Source: Mesorhizobium sp.
GTDB taxonomy: Bacteria > Pseudomonadota > Alphaproteobacteria > Rhizobiales > Rhizobiaceae
Length of the DNA: 64,000 nucleotides
Assembly (NCBI GenBank): GCA_004020545.1
Contig: SAQE01000003.1
Coordinates: 1-64,000 of the forward strand
Direction of reading: 5' to 3'
The notes beneath the pieces are model-generated. The model worked only from the letters and a program-made list of their open reading frames with translations. It made no database searches and was not told the DNA's origin. Position 1 is the stretch's first letter. The number at the start of each line of letters is the position of its first letter. The translations under genes and the position numbers were made by a program. Of this stretch, positions 1-9,987 are shown in pieces.

Positions 1-308
1 AGCTGCACCGGCCGTCACATCACAATCGATTCATCGATCCCCGGACGTGCTCTAGTGAAGACGCCGCAGGCAACGGTTGCCGGCAACAGCATCGACGGCT
101 CGCCCGCCGGAGCAAAGCGGGTCGTGGCCGTCGCCGTAGTCTCTGCGGTCATGGGAGGATGTGGTCGAACTGGTTGCCTGAACGGCTGTTCCAACAGGCA
201 CCCGTGATACCTTATCTATCGTCTTTGCCGGCCCGGGGCTCAAGCAGCAGTTGTAGCCGTCGATAGTGCCAGGGCCTGCCGCGCCAAATCCAATGGCCCT
301 GAAATTGC
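1..308. other. no confident gene; 3' flank of the sox operon
   Basis: This stretch lies downstream of soxG and at the window edge. Short open frames exist on both strands but none shows a recognisable family, a ribosome-binding site or a plausible start, and the longest is antisense to soxG. I see no T-tailed hairpin, so the sox transcript may continue out of the window. Confidence 0.4.
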
Positions 309-896
309 TTAGTGGACCTCGTAGCCGACTTCCTCGCTGGCGTGGCACAAGGCCTTCCAGAACGAGCGCGCGAAGGAACGGAACACATAGATGTCGAACT
401 GGTCGGCGCCGCTGCGCTGAATCTGCGCGAAGACGTCGTGATGATTGGTCGAGCGGCCGGCGCCCAGCGGAAAGGCCGGCAAGGCGAAGTCGATGGCGAA
501 GAATTTCGCCATCACCCACTCCGCTTTCGGCCCGGCAATACGGATCGCGGTGCGGCCATGCGAGAGGTCGGTAAGCGTGCCGATGGAGGGCGTGACCACG
601 CCCGTGAACGCTGAGGCCAAGCCCTCGGCTTCGTCGACCACGGTGAATTTTCCCGGCGCGAAGCCGAATGCCGACTTCGTGCCATTGGTGACGCCGCCCC
701 CGGCACCATCCGGCAGAGCAAGGCCTGTGACCTTGTATATGCCGGACATCAGTCGCTTCTCCTCACCCGGCCATGCAGCGAGCTGCAGGATCGAGCCTGG
801 CCGCGTCTCGGACAGGATGACGTCGACGCCATGCTCGAAATTGCCATGCGAGCCCGGGTGATAGGCCGGCTCAAGCGGCGATTGGCGCTCAACCAT
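309..896 (-). CDS. soxG: sarcosine oxidase gamma subunit
   Basis: Small subunit of the heterotetrameric sarcosine oxidase, which converts sarcosine, O2 and tetrahydrofolate to glycine, H2O2 and 5,10-methylene-THF in the cytoplasm. The 195-residue product has the usual SoxG length and the folate-binding-fold-like pattern of the family, including a DLSHGRTAIRIAGP segment in its middle and a DQFDIYVFRSFARSFW segment near the end. I chose the start at 896 (MVERQSPLEP) rather than an upstream ATG at 953. That gives an 8-base overlap with the stop of soxA and a normal family length, indicating translational coupling. It is the last gene of soxBDAG. Assignment is firm because of the operon; the sequence alone is less conserved than the other subunits. 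Confidence 0.92.
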   Translation of the reverse strand: MVERQSPLEPAYHPGSHGNFEHGVDVILSETRPGSILQLAAWPGEEKRLMSGIYKVTGLALPDGAGGGVTNGTKSAFGFAPGKFTVVDEAEGLASAFTGVVTPSIGTLTDLSHGRTAIRIAGPKAEWVMAKFFAIDFALPAFPLGAGRSTNHHDVFAQIQRSGADQFDIYVFRSFARSFWKALCHASEEVGYEVH

Positions 897-3882
897 GCAT
901 GCGGCTCCCGTCCGGATCGTAGAAATGGTTGGAGACGATCTCGATCGGTCCAAACCGGCTGCGCAGCGGGTCGGAGACGAAGGCGCGCGTACCGTGGCGC
1001 GCCTTGCCGTCCTTGACCAGCGCCAGCGCGATGTATTTGCCGAGCGCCGGCGAATAGCAGCAGGCCGTGATATGGCCGATCGAATCGTGCGGGTTGTCTT
1101 CGTCCAATTCCTCGACGATATGCGCGCCGCCGTTGAACGGGCGGTTGTCGAGCGAGATCAGGCCGACGAGCTGCAGCCGCTCAGGGCTGATCAGGCCCTC
1201 GCGGTCCATCATGGCCGAGCCGATGAAGGGCTTCTTCTTCGACAGCATCCAGTCGAGATGGAGGTCGCGCGCGGTGGTGCGGCCGTCGATCTCCGCGCCG
1301 GTGACGTGGCCCTTCTCGATGCGCATGGTGCCCAGCGCCTCGAGCCCGTAGGTGACCAGGTCGAACGGCTTGCCGGCCTCGATCAGAGCCTCCCAGACGC
1401 GCGTGCCGTAGCCGGCGCCGGAATAAACCTCGAAAGCCATCTCGCCGGAGAAGGAAAGGCGGCAAATCATCACCGGCACGCCGGCGATCTCACCACGGAC
1501 GATGCCCATGAAGGGAAGCGCCGCGTTGTCGACGGCGGTGCCGGTGACGCAAGCGGCAAGGATCGCCCGGGCCTTCGGACCGCCAATCGCGGCGCCCGCC
1601 CACTCGTCGGTGACGGAGGTGACGGTGACCTTCAGCTCCGGCCAGATGACGTCGAGGAAATATTCCAGATGCTGCATCACCTTGCCGGCATTGGCGGTGG
1701 TGGTGGTCATCAGGAATTCCTGCTCGCCGAGCCGCCAGGTGGTGCCGTCGTCGAAGGCAAGGCCGTCCTCGCGCAGCATCAGGCCGTAGCGCGCCTTGCC
1801 CACTGCGAGCGTCGAAAACATGTTGGTGTAGACGCGGTCGAGGAATTCCGCCGCATCCGGCCCCTGTACGGCGATCTTGCCCAGCGTCGAGACATCGACG
1901 ATGCCGGCGCTCTCGCGCGTCGCCCTGGCCTCGCGGACATAGGCCTGCTCGACCGTCTCACCGGCAAGACCATAGATCATCGGGCGGTACCAGAGACCGG
2001 CCGAATACATGGTCGCGCCATTGTCGATGTGCCAGTCATGCATCGGCGTCAGCCGCTCGGGCTTCAGGTCACCGAAGCGCTCGGCCGCCAGTGAGCCGAT
2101 CGATACCGCCGTGTAGGGTGGCCGGAAGCGCGTCGTGCCGACTTCGGGGATCGGCTTGCCGAGCGCTTCGGCCATGATGGCGAGGCCCGGCACGTTGGAG
2201 CTCTTGCCCTGGTCGGTCGCCATGCCGAGCGTGGTGTAGCGCTTCAGATGCTCGACCGAGACAAAGCCCTCGCGATGCGCGAGCCGCACATCCTCGGCGG
2301 TGACATCATGCTGGAAGTCGACAAAGCTCTTGCCCTTGGCCTTGATCTCGAAGACCGGCGCCGGATCGGGGTCGCCCGGGGCGGCTTCGACAACGGGCAG
2401 GGGCGCGGACGAGGCTGCTCCGCCGGCCGCGGCCAGACCGGCGGTGCGGCCCTCGGCAACGGCTTCGGCGGTCGAGAAACTGCCGGTGAAGGCGCCGGCG
2501 CCGATCCAGCGCTGCGTCGCTTGCGGCGGCAGGAAGGCCTGCCTGGCAGGGTTCCACTCAGCCTTTGCACCGGCCTGGCTGGCGAGATGGATGGTCGGCG
2601 ACCAGCCGCCCGACACAGCCAAGCAATCGGCATGGATGCTGCGCTCATCGCCGCTGAGCGCGCCGCCCGTCAAGTCGAAGCGCTGCACCTTGAGGCCGGT
2701 GAGCGCCTTGCCGCCTTCGGTCGCGACCACGGCATGGCCGGCGAGCAGCTCGGCCTCGGCTTCGCTCGCCAGCCTGCGCATCTCATTCGACACGTCGCTT
2801 CGGACGTCGATGATGGCGACGACGGCGGCACCTGCCTTCTTCAACGCGACAGCCGAGCGATAGGCGCTGTCATTGTTGGTGAACAGAGCGATCCGCGCGC
2901 CGGGCAACACACCGTACTCTTGGGCGTAGCGCTCGGCGGCATGGGCCAGCATGACGCCCGGGCGGTCGTTGCCGGGGAACACGAGCGGGCGCTCGAAGGA
3001 TCCGGTGGCGAGAACGACCGTCCTGGCGCGGATCGCCCAATAACGCTGGCGCGGCTCGCCCTTGGCAGGCACTTCCTTATGGTCGGTCACCCGTTCGAGC
3101 GCGGCCAGCGTGTTGCCGTCGTAATAGCCCCAGACCGTCGTGCGCGGCAGCAGGCGGACATTGTCATTGCCTTCGAGCTGGCCGACGATGCGCCCCGCCC
3201 ACTCGGCAGCCGGCGCGCCGTCGATCGTTTCGCCCGACCAGTTGGCGGAGCCGCCGAAATGCGCTTCCAACTCGGCGAGGATCACGCGGGCGCCCTGGTC
3301 GGCCGCGGCCTTCGCCGCCATCAGGCCGGCCGGGCCGGAACCCACAACCAGCACGTCGCAGAAGGCGTTCATGCGCTCGTAGCGCGAGGTATCGGGCGCT
3401 GCGCCAGCCTTGCCGAGGCCTGCCGCACGGCGGATGAAATGCTCGCAGAACATCCAGAGGCGCGTGCCCTTCAGCGGGCCGATCACTGGCCCCATGAAGG
3501 TCTTGTAGTAGAAGCCGGCCGACAGGATCTTGCCGCCGAGCTGGTTGAGCGCGCCGATATCCCAGGCGAGCGAGGGCGAGCGGTTCTGACTGACGGCGAC
3601 GAGCCCGTCATAGATCTCGACCATGGTGGCGGGGATGTTGGGCTCGCGCACGTCGCCGCGCAGCACCGTCACCAGCGCGTTCGGCTCTTCGATGCCGGCG
3701 GCAAGCAGGCCGCGCGGACGGTGGTATTTGAAGGAGCGGCCGAACAGCGTTACGCCATTGGCAAGCAGCGCCGAAGCCAGCGTGTCGCCGGCATGGCCGG
3801 TATAGGGCGCGCCGTCGAAGGTGAAGCGGATGGTGCGCAGCCGGTCGATCCGGCCGCCGGTGTCGGTACGGCGGGAGCTCAC
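889..3882 (-). CDS. soxA: sarcosine oxidase alpha subunit
   Basis: Large subunit (997 residues, the normal size) of heterotetrameric sarcosine oxidase. Residues about 15-95 form the 2Fe-2S-ferredoxin-like N-terminal domain that has lost its cluster (GRSFKYHRPRG near 48-58). A dinucleotide-binding motif VLVVGSGPAGL sits at about 177-187. The last third is a GcvT/aminomethyltransferase-type folate-binding domain, where the methyl carbon is passed to THF. The start codon is GTG, overlapping the soxD stop by four bases (GTGA); the 3' end overlaps soxG by eight. In this family the noncovalent FAD and NAD sites lie between alpha and beta. The enzyme would complete the breakdown of glycine betaine or creatine-derived sarcosine to glycine. 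Confidence 0.97.
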   Translation of the reverse strand: MSSRRTDTGGRIDRLRTIRFTFDGAPYTGHAGDTLASALLANGVTLFGRSFKYHRPRGLLAAGIEEPNALVTVLRGDVREPNIPATMVEIYDGLVAVSQNRSPSLAWDIGALNQLGGKILSAGFYYKTFMGPVIGPLKGTRLWMFCEHFIRRAAGLGKAGAAPDTSRYERMNAFCDVLVVGSGPAGLMAAKAAADQGARVILAELEAHFGGSANWSGETIDGAPAAEWAGRIVGQLEGNDNVRLLPRTTVWGYYDGNTLAALERVTDHKEVPAKGEPRQRYWAIRARTVVLATGSFERPLVFPGNDRPGVMLAHAAERYAQEYGVLPGARIALFTNNDSAYRSAVALKKAGAAVVAIIDVRSDVSNEMRRLASEAEAELLAGHAVVATEGGKALTGLKVQRFDLTGGALSGDERSIHADCLAVSGGWSPTIHLASQAGAKAEWNPARQAFLPPQATQRWIGAGAFTGSFSTAEAVAEGRTAGLAAAGGAASSAPLPVVEAAPGDPDPAPVFEIKAKGKSFVDFQHDVTAEDVRLAHREGFVSVEHLKRYTTLGMATDQGKSSNVPGLAIMAEALGKPIPEVGTTRFRPPYTAVSIGSLAAERFGDLKPERLTPMHDWHIDNGATMYSAGLWYRPMIYGLAGETVEQAYVREARATRESAGIVDVSTLGKIAVQGPDAAEFLDRVYTNMFSTLAVGKARYGLMLREDGLAFDDGTTWRLGEQEFLMTTTTANAGKVMQHLEYFLDVIWPELKVTVTSVTDEWAGAAIGGPKARAILAACVTGTAVDNAALPFMGIVRGEIAGVPVMICRLSFSGEMAFEVYSGAGYGTRVWEALIEAGKPFDLVTYGLEALGTMRIEKGHVTGAEIDGRTTARDLHLDWMLSKKKPFIGSAMMDREGLISPERLQLVGLISLDNRPFNGGAHIVEELDEDNPHDSIGHITACCYSPALGKYIALALVKDGKARHGTRAFVSDPLRSRFGPIEIVSNHFYDPDGSRMHG

Positions 3883-4172
3883 GGCTTGCCCTCCGTCCTG
3901 TGGCTGGCGGATTTGTGTCCGCCGCGGGCGAAGGCGGTGCCCAGGATTTCATGGGTAAGAGTGTTGCGCACGACGCGCAGATGCGCTCGGCAGCCGCCCG
4001 AATGCTGCCAGATCTCATGGTGGTCGCCGGCCGGGTTCAGCCGGTCATAGACATAGGCGTTCCAGGCGTCGAGATCTTGCGAGGCTGGCTGCGGCCGCTC
4101 GCGGTTGCCGTCGCCCTGGTAGGTGAACTCGATGACGTCGCGCGGGCCGCAATAGGGACAGGTGATCAGCAT
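3879..4172 (-). CDS. soxD: sarcosine oxidase delta subunit
   Basis: The 97-residue zinc-binding subunit of sarcosine oxidase. It shows the diagnostic N-terminal CPYCG pair and the downstream HSGGCRAHL segment that complete the zinc site. Delta anchors alpha and gamma in the complex and has no catalytic residues of its own. It lies 13 bases after soxB and overlaps soxA by four bases, so the order is soxB-soxD-soxA-soxG as in other rhizobia and in Corynebacterium. Confidence 0.96.
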   Translation of the reverse strand: MLITCPYCGPRDVIEFTYQGDGNRERPQPASQDLDAWNAYVYDRLNPAGDHHEIWQHSGGCRAHLRVVRNTLTHEILGTAFARGGHKSASHRTEGKP

Positions 4173-4185
4173 GGTATTTCAAACC

Positions 4186-5445
4186 CTAATGCAGCCGCGG
4201 CGTCGCGCCCTGGCCTTTGTCGTCGATGATGAGGCCGCGGTAGAAACGGTCGAGCGTGAAGGGAGCGTTGAACTCGTGCGGCTCGTCCTTGGCGATGGTC
4301 CAGGCGAAGCACCAGCCCGAGGCAGGGGTGGCCTTGAAGCCGCCATAGCACCAGCCGCAATTGAGATACATGCCGGGCAGCGGTCCGGTGGTGATGATCG
4401 GCGAGCCGTCCATCGTCATGTCGCAAAGCCCGCCCCAGGAGCGCAGCATGCGCACGCGCGCCAGACCCGGGAACAGCGCCAGCATCTCGCTCATCACCTC
4501 GTCGACGATCGGCAGGCTGCCGCGCTGGGCGTAACTGTTGTAGCCGTCGAGGTCGCCGCCATAGACCAGGCCGCCCTTGTCGGACTGCGAAATGTAGAAG
4601 TGGCCCATGCCGAAGGTGAGAACGGTGTCGACGATGGGCTTCAGCGATTCCGAGACGAAGGCCTGCAGCACGTGGCTTTCGATCGGCATATGGGAAATGC
4701 CTGCAAGCCGCATGACGCTGCCGGTGCTGCCGGCAACGGCGAGCGCCACTTTCCTGGCGCGGATCTCGCCGCGTGTCGTCGTCACGCCAATGACCTTGTC
4801 GCCGTCGCGCAGGAAGCCGGTAACCTCGCAATTCTCGATGATGTCGACGCCGCGCCGGTCGGCGCCGCGCGCGTAGCCCCAGGCAACAGCGTCGTGGCGG
4901 GCGGTGCCGGCGCGCGGCTGCATCAGTCCGCCAAGGACGGGGAAGCGCGCCGAACCCGAGACGTCCAAGGCCGGGACAAGCCGCTTGATCCGGTCGACGC
5001 TCATCAGCTCGGCATCGACGCCGAGATGGCGCATGGCATTGCCGCGCCTTGCATAGTCGTCGAGCTGGGCCGGGGTATGCGCAAGGTTCAGGCAGCCGCG
5101 CTGCGAGAACATGACGTTGTAGTTGAGGTCGTGCGACAGGTTCTCCCACATCTTCATCGAATGTTCGTAGAAGCGGGTGTTCTGCGGCAGGAGGTAGTTG
5201 GAGCGCACGGCCGTGGTGTTGCGGCCGACATTGCCCGAGCCCAGCCAGCCTTTTTCGAGCACCGCGACATTGGTGATGCCGTGCTCCTTGGCAAGGTAAT
5301 AGGCGGTCGAGAGCCCATGGCCGCCGCCACCGATGACGATCACGTCATAGGACGCCTTGGGGTCCGGCTTGCGCCAGGCCGGCTTCCAGTCCTTGTTGCC
5401 GGTCAACGCGTTCTTGAGTAGCGAAAAGACTGAGTATTCCGCCAT
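4186..5445 (-). CDS. soxB: sarcosine oxidase beta subunit
   Basis: Catalytic flavin subunit (419 residues) of heterotetrameric sarcosine oxidase. It belongs to the D-amino-acid-oxidase-like fold, with the ADP-binding motif DVIVIGGGGHGLSTAYYLA at about 34-52 and a following ARG/NTTAVRSNYL element. FAD is bound noncovalently and FMN covalently to a histidine in the family. The start has a GGAAG box just upstream. It is the first gene of soxBDAG; the 205 bases before it are shared with the divergent channel gene and should hold the operon promoter, but I could not identify a specific operator. Confidence 0.97.
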   Translation of the reverse strand: MAEYSVFSLLKNALTGNKDWKPAWRKPDPKASYDVIVIGGGGHGLSTAYYLAKEHGITNVAVLEKGWLGSGNVGRNTTAVRSNYLLPQNTRFYEHSMKMWENLSHDLNYNVMFSQRGCLNLAHTPAQLDDYARRGNAMRHLGVDAELMSVDRIKRLVPALDVSGSARFPVLGGLMQPRAGTARHDAVAWGYARGADRRGVDIIENCEVTGFLRDGDKVIGVTTTRGEIRARKVALAVAGSTGSVMRLAGISHMPIESHVLQAFVSESLKPIVDTVLTFGMGHFYISQSDKGGLVYGGDLDGYNSYAQRGSLPIVDEVMSEMLALFPGLARVRMLRSWGGLCDMTMDGSPIITTGPLPGMYLNCGWCYGGFKATPASGWCFAWTIAKDEPHEFNAPFTLDRFYRGLIIDDKGQGATPRLH

Positions 5446-5650
5446 TCTTCCTATCGTCCTTCTGGTGCGAGGCGGCAGACTATAGAGCAGGCGGGAAGCG
5501 CAAAGCCAAGATTACGCCATCGCTTTTCGACAGGCCGACTCTGATCCACATCGTCGGGCACTGATGGAGACGGCTTGCCGCCAGATATACCGGTCATTAT
5601 CAAGGGCGGGATTTTAGAGGACTTTTCGGTCGCGAGTCGCCTGTCACGTC

Positions 5651-8137
5651 ATGATCTTCCGACTGCTACGCCTGATCCTGGTCGCCATGGTCGCCGTCGC
5701 GGCGCAGCCGTCGCTCGATGCGATGGCGCAAGCGATCGGCCATGGCTCGGCTCAGCTCATCGCCGACCAGACCAAGGTCATCCAGGACCTGACGGCCAAG
5801 GCCGACGGTCTGGAGAAGAAGATAGGCGATCCTGGCGAAGACGATGCCGGCCTCGTCGATATCCGCCTGCAGCTCGAAGATATATCGCGCGCGGCGCTGA
5901 ACAGCGCGCTGGCGTTTCGTTCGCGCCTCAACGACATCAACAATCGTATCGAGGTTCTGGGGCCAGCGCCGGCTCAGGGACAGCAAGAGCCCGCGATCGT
6001 CGCCAACGAGCGCGCTGCCCTGACGGCCGAGAAGGCCGAGATCAATGCTGTGGTCGCCAGCGCTCAGAACCTTTCGATCCGCATCAGCGGCCTGGTCGAC
6101 AAGATCGCCACCATGCGCAGCGAACTTTTCCGCAGCGTTCTGACGAAACGCTACGAATTGACCGATGCGCTGAGCCCGCAGGGTTTTTCCGACGCGCATG
6201 ACCAATTCACCGGCCTCTACAAGGCCGTGGCCTCCTGGCTGACCTTCGCGCTCAAGTTCAAGTTCCAGGCAATCCTTGCCGCGACGCTGATGGCGCTGGC
6301 GCTGGCGGCCGTGCTCCTCATCGGCGGCCGGCGCCTGTTCGGCCGCATTTTCGAGCCCAATCCATCCGTGGAGGACCCTTCATACCTCAGCAGGCTGTCC
6401 GTGGCGTTCTGGTCGACGCTGCTGCCGACAGCAGCGCTCGTCGTGTTCTTCGCCTCTGCGGTGTTCTTCTTCAACTATTATAACGTGCTACGCGGCGACA
6501 TCGGCACGTTCCTCAATGCATTGCTGGCTGTGGTTGCGATGGTGTTTTGCGTCAACCGGCTGACCAACGCGGCGCTGGAGCCGCGACTGCCGAACTGGCG
6601 GCTCATTCCGGTCGCAACCGGTCCGGCGCGCTGGCTGGTGCGGCTGGCCACCGCCATGGCCGTGGTTCTTGGCTTCAATTACTTCCTGTCGGTCGTCAAC
6701 GAAAAGATGGGCTCGCCGCTCTCGCTGACGATTGCCCGAAGCTTCGTCGCCACCATTATCGTCGGCGTCATCCTGATCCTGATGGGATCGCTGAGGCCCT
6801 TCAGGGCAGAAGACGGTTCGCGGAGGCCGTGGCCGGCATGGCTTCGCTTCGTTGCCATCGGGCTCGGCCTGTCCACCATCGCGGCGGCGCTGCTCGGCTA
6901 TATCGGCCTTGCGCTTTTCGTGTCGGTGCAGGTCGTGGTCACCGGCACCACTCTGGTCACCGCCTATATCGGCTTCCTGTCGGCGCGGGCGATCGGCGAG
7001 GAAGGCGGCTTCGCCGACACTTCGGTGGGGCGCTGGCTGTCGGTCAATTCCAGCTATGAGGACACCGCGCTCGATCAGCTCGGCTTGGTGGTCAGCATCG
7101 CTATCAACCTGATGATCGTGCTGGTGTTCCTGCCGCTGATCCTTTTGATGTGGGGCTTCCAGCCTGGCGATATCGAGGCCTGGGCCTACAAGCTGGCCAC
7201 GGGCGTCACGATCGGTTCCGTCACCATCTCGGTGCTGGGCATCCTCACCGGCATCGTCGTCTTCGCCATCGGCTATTTCCTGACGCGCTGGTTCCAGGGC
7301 TGGCTCGACGGGTCGGTCATGGCGCGAGGCAAGGTCGATACCGGGGTGCGCAACTCGATCCGGCTGGCCGTGGGCTATGCCGGCGTCGCGCTCGCGGGGC
7401 TCGTTGGCATATCGGCGGCGGGCATCGATCTTTCCAATCTGGCGCTGGTCGCCGGCGCGCTCTCTCTGGGTATCGGCTTCGGCCTGCAGAACGTGGTTTC
7501 GAACTTCGTCTCCGGCCTGATCCTGCTCGCCGAACGTCCGTTCAAGGTGGGCGACTGGATCGTTGCCGGCGATGTCAGCGGCACGGTCAGGAAGATCAGC
7601 GTGCGCGCGACCGAGATCGAGACGTTCCAGCGGCAGTCGGTGATTCTGCCCAACTCCAACCTCATCAACAATGCTGTCGGCAACTGGACGCATCGCAACA
7701 AGCTCGGCCGCGTCGATATCAAGGTGGGCGTTGCCTATGGCAGCGACGTCAGGCGCGTCCACGCGCTTCTGCTCGATATCGCGCGCGGACACCCCATGGT
7801 GCTCAAGAACCCGGAGCCCTTCGCGCTCTTCGCCAATTTCGGGGCGGCCGCACTTGAGTTCGAAATCCGGGTGTTCGTGGCCGACGTGATGAACGGCAGC
7901 ATCGTCCAGAATGACATCCGCTTCGCGATCCTCGATGCATTCGAGGACGAGCATATCGAGATCCCGTCGACGCCGCGCGCCGTGGTCGAGACCAAGAAGC
8001 AGGAGTCCTGGCCAATTGACGACGACAAGATCGAGGTGGAATTTGCCGAGCGCGAGCGACTGGAGGCGGAGGCCGCGGTCGAGCAGGCGCGCCTGGCCAA
8101 AACGAAGCGAAGGGGCCGCAAGCCCGATCCGAGCTAG
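5651..8137 (+). CDS. DUF3772 / MscS-family mechanosensitive channel
   Basis: An 828-residue inner-membrane protein. It opens with a signal peptide (about residues 1-26), followed by a periplasmic alpha-helical DUF3772-type domain (about 30-200) rich in coiled-coil heptads. Many transmembrane helices occupy about 200-600. The conserved MscS pore and beta domain starts near 597, where LSLGIGFGLQNVVSNFVSG and ERPFKVGDWI are visible. It ends with a charged cytoplasmic tail. Such large MscS proteins release solutes on hypo-osmotic shock. The gene is divergent from the sox operon, and osmolyte catabolism is a theme of the window, but a functional link is only inference. Its stop overlaps that of the convergent NmrA-like gene by four bases. 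No clear ribosome-binding site precedes the chosen ATG. Confidence 0.93.
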   Translation: MIFRLLRLILVAMVAVAAQPSLDAMAQAIGHGSAQLIADQTKVIQDLTAKADGLEKKIGDPGEDDAGLVDIRLQLEDISRAALNSALAFRSRLNDINNRIEVLGPAPAQGQQEPAIVANERAALTAEKAEINAVVASAQNLSIRISGLVDKIATMRSELFRSVLTKRYELTDALSPQGFSDAHDQFTGLYKAVASWLTFALKFKFQAILAATLMALALAAVLLIGGRRLFGRIFEPNPSVEDPSYLSRLSVAFWSTLLPTAALVVFFASAVFFFNYYNVLRGDIGTFLNALLAVVAMVFCVNRLTNAALEPRLPNWRLIPVATGPARWLVRLATAMAVVLGFNYFLSVVNEKMGSPLSLTIARSFVATIIVGVILILMGSLRPFRAEDGSRRPWPAWLRFVAIGLGLSTIAAALLGYIGLALFVSVQVVVTGTTLVTAYIGFLSARAIGEEGGFADTSVGRWLSVNSSYEDTALDQLGLVVSIAINLMIVLVFLPLILLMWGFQPGDIEAWAYKLATGVTIGSVTISVLGILTGIVVFAIGYFLTRWFQGWLDGSVMARGKVDTGVRNSIRLAVGYAGVALAGLVGISAAGIDLSNLALVAGALSLGIGFGLQNVVSNFVSGLILLAERPFKVGDWIVAGDVSGTVRKISVRATEIETFQRQSVILPNSNLINNAVGNWTHRNKLGRVDIKVGVAYGSDVRRVHALLLDIARGHPMVLKNPEPFALFANFGAAALEFEIRVFVADVMNGSIVQNDIRFAILDAFEDEHIEIPSTPRAVVETKKQESWPIDDDKIEVEFAERERLEAEAAVEQARLAKTKRRGRKPDPS

Positions 8138-9024
8138 ACTTTCGCCGTTAGCGTAGACGGAACCAATGCCGACAAGGCCGCGCGAAGCTCTGTCTTGCCG
8201 TATCGTATTTCGCCAACACCCTGTTCCGCGTCGATCTGGCCAGCATTGTGGACATCGAATAAGTCTGCGACGAGTTGGGCATAGCTCGCACTCATGCCGC
8301 CGGCGACCAGCACGGAGATCCAGTCCTGCCGCGGCATTTCACGCGCCACGATTTCGCGGCCGGCGATCTTGCTGAGCGCATCGGCCACGTCGACGGCGCT
8401 GTAGCGGCGCGGTCCCTCGGCGTGGACAATACGCATTGCGTCGTTGCGATCCGCGAGAAGCAGATCCGCCGCGATCAGGCCGACATCTCCTGCCGAGACC
8501 GTCGGAAAGGTTTTGGAGACGGGATGATGCAGGCTGGCAAGAACCCCGGTCTGCAACGCCGGACCGGTCCCGCGGCCCCAATTCTGCATGTGCTCGGCGG
8601 AGCGCAGGAAGGTCAGTGCCGCGGGGAGCTTCTTAAGTTCCGATTCCAGATGATGGAAGGTGAGCGTGATGCCGGTGCCGGTCGGCAGCTGAGCGCCATA
8701 GTCCGAGATTGCCAGGATGCGCGCCGGCCGGGTTTGCAGAAGCGCCTCGGCAATCGCGCCGATCGTCGCTGCCATTTCGGCCGATGCATTTTCCGCCTGA
8801 ACGAGTGTAGGGCAGATCACCTGCACCGCCGAAGCGTCTTTTGTTGCCTCGACAAGCGCCGGCATATCCCTGAGGTCGGCCACGGCTATGTCGCAACCAC
8901 AAGCACGAAGCTCATGAGCCTTCGAGGGATTGCGAACAACCGCCCTTACCGGGAGCCCGTTTTGGCGAAGCATACCGATCGTCGCTCGTCCAATTTTCCC
9001 CGTGGCGCCTAGAATCACGAACAT
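8134..9024 (-). CDS. NmrA-like NAD(P)-binding oxidoreductase
   Basis: An atypical short-chain dehydrogenase of the NmrA/quinone-oxidoreductase-2 (QorB-like) type, 296 residues. The N-terminus carries the Rossmann motif MFVILGATGKIGRATIGML, and the usual catalytic Tyr-x3-Lys is not evident, as in NmrA proteins. I chose the ATG at 9024 because AGGAG lies seven bases upstream; an ATG at 9030 is too close to it and a longer frame to 9105 adds non-homologous-looking sequence. A divergent partner is absent; the AraC gene lies upstream on the same strand and may control it. The specific substrate is unknown. Confidence 0.88.
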   Translation of the reverse strand: MFVILGATGKIGRATIGMLRQNGLPVRAVVRNPSKAHELRACGCDIAVADLRDMPALVEATKDASAVQVICPTLVQAENASAEMAATIGAIAEALLQTRPARILAISDYGAQLPTGTGITLTFHHLESELKKLPAALTFLRSAEHMQNWGRGTGPALQTGVLASLHHPVSKTFPTVSAGDVGLIAADLLLADRNDAMRIVHAEGPRRYSAVDVADALSKIAGREIVAREMPRQDWISVLVAGGMSASYAQLVADLFDVHNAGQIDAEQGVGEIRYGKTELRAALSALVPSTLTAKV

Positions 9025-9132
9025 CTTCATTCTCCTGTCTAGGTCGGAGCGCTGGATGCCGGATGTACGACGGCGCGTCGCTCCGATAAGGACGGCGAAG
9101 CGCACGAAAGGACAGTTAGATGGAAAGCCCAG

Positions 9133-9987
9133 CTATCGCTGCAGACGAAGCAGCGCCGCTGGTGTGATTCCCAACACGCGCTTCATGCTGCGAGCCATAT
9201 GGCTTTGATGGGCAAAGCCGGCCTCCAGCGCGATCTGGCTGAGCGGCATCTCATTCTGGTCGAGCAGCAACCGGGCGCGCTCGACCCGTCGATGGATGAC
9301 ATATTGATGGGCCGGCACTCCGAAGCTGCGGCGAAACAGAACCTTCAGATGCGACACGCTGATGGCCGCAACCTGCGCCAGATCATCCAGGGAAACATCC
9401 TGGTCGAGATTGGCTTCGATGAAGTCCTGTAGCCGCCGCTTCTGGCCGGACGACAGCATTTGCCCTGTCGGGATCCTTTGCGACGCCCCCTGAACCAGTT
9501 GCACGGCGAGCGCCCTGGCCAGGCTTTCGACATAAAGCCGGTCCGACGGCAAGTCGGGGTGCAGCCCGCTCGCCAGCGCCCATGCGATATGTTCGATCCT
9601 GGGGTCCCGGCGTTGAAACTGCGGCTCGACGACGATCCGGTCCGGATCGATTTCGAGATCGCGGGCGGTTTGCCGAACCAGTGCCGGATTGACCCACAAG
9701 CGCAGGATGGTGCAGTCGGCGTCGTCTTCCCAGTCGCCGTCGAGCCCCGCCGGAACGATGTCTATGTCACCATGCGACTGGACCCGCCGGTGCCGCTTCC
9801 CGTCGCAGCGGCAGAAGGCGTTGACGGATGGCCCGACATGGATGCCCAGCCTGTGGTAGGGCGAAGCCGGCACGTGGGTCAGGCCCGCGGCGATCTTCCG
9901 GTGTTCAACCTCCACACCGATCGTTTCCAGCCAGGTACCGGCCATCGTCTTCGCCTCGTGCTTATGCATCTGCATCTTCGGCATCAT
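9133..9987 (-). CDS. AraC-family transcriptional regulator
   Basis: A 284-residue regulator with a variable N-terminal sensing half and a C-terminal AraC double helix-turn-helix (about residues 180-280). The second HTH reads SQIALEAGFAHQSHMARSMK followed by GITPAALLRLQR, the conserved end of the family. An RCDGKRHRRVQSHGDIDIVP segment suggests a cupin-like N-terminal domain. It sits upstream of, and on the same strand as, the NmrA-like gene, 108 bases apart, so it is a candidate activator of that gene. Several N-terminal methionines (MMPKMQM) leave the exact start open. No ligand can be inferred. Confidence 0.9.
   Translation of the reverse strand: MMPKMQMHKHEAKTMAGTWLETIGVEVEHRKIAAGLTHVPASPYHRLGIHVGPSVNAFCRCDGKRHRRVQSHGDIDIVPAGLDGDWEDDADCTILRLWVNPALVRQTARDLEIDPDRIVVEPQFQRRDPRIEHIAWALASGLHPDLPSDRLYVESLARALAVQLVQGASQRIPTGQMLSSGQKRRLQDFIEANLDQDVSLDDLAQVAAISVSHLKVLFRRSFGVPAHQYVIHRRVERARLLLDQNEMPLSQIALEAGFAHQSHMARSMKRVLGITPAALLRLQR

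Noticed and set aside
2248-4050. 600-residue plus-strand frame over soxA
   Set aside because: It is a shadow of soxA. The composition is rich in Arg, Gly and Ala with no fold signature.
6488-7954. 488-residue minus-strand frame over the MscS gene
   Set aside because: Shadow with low-complexity Arg/Asp/His composition; no start signals.
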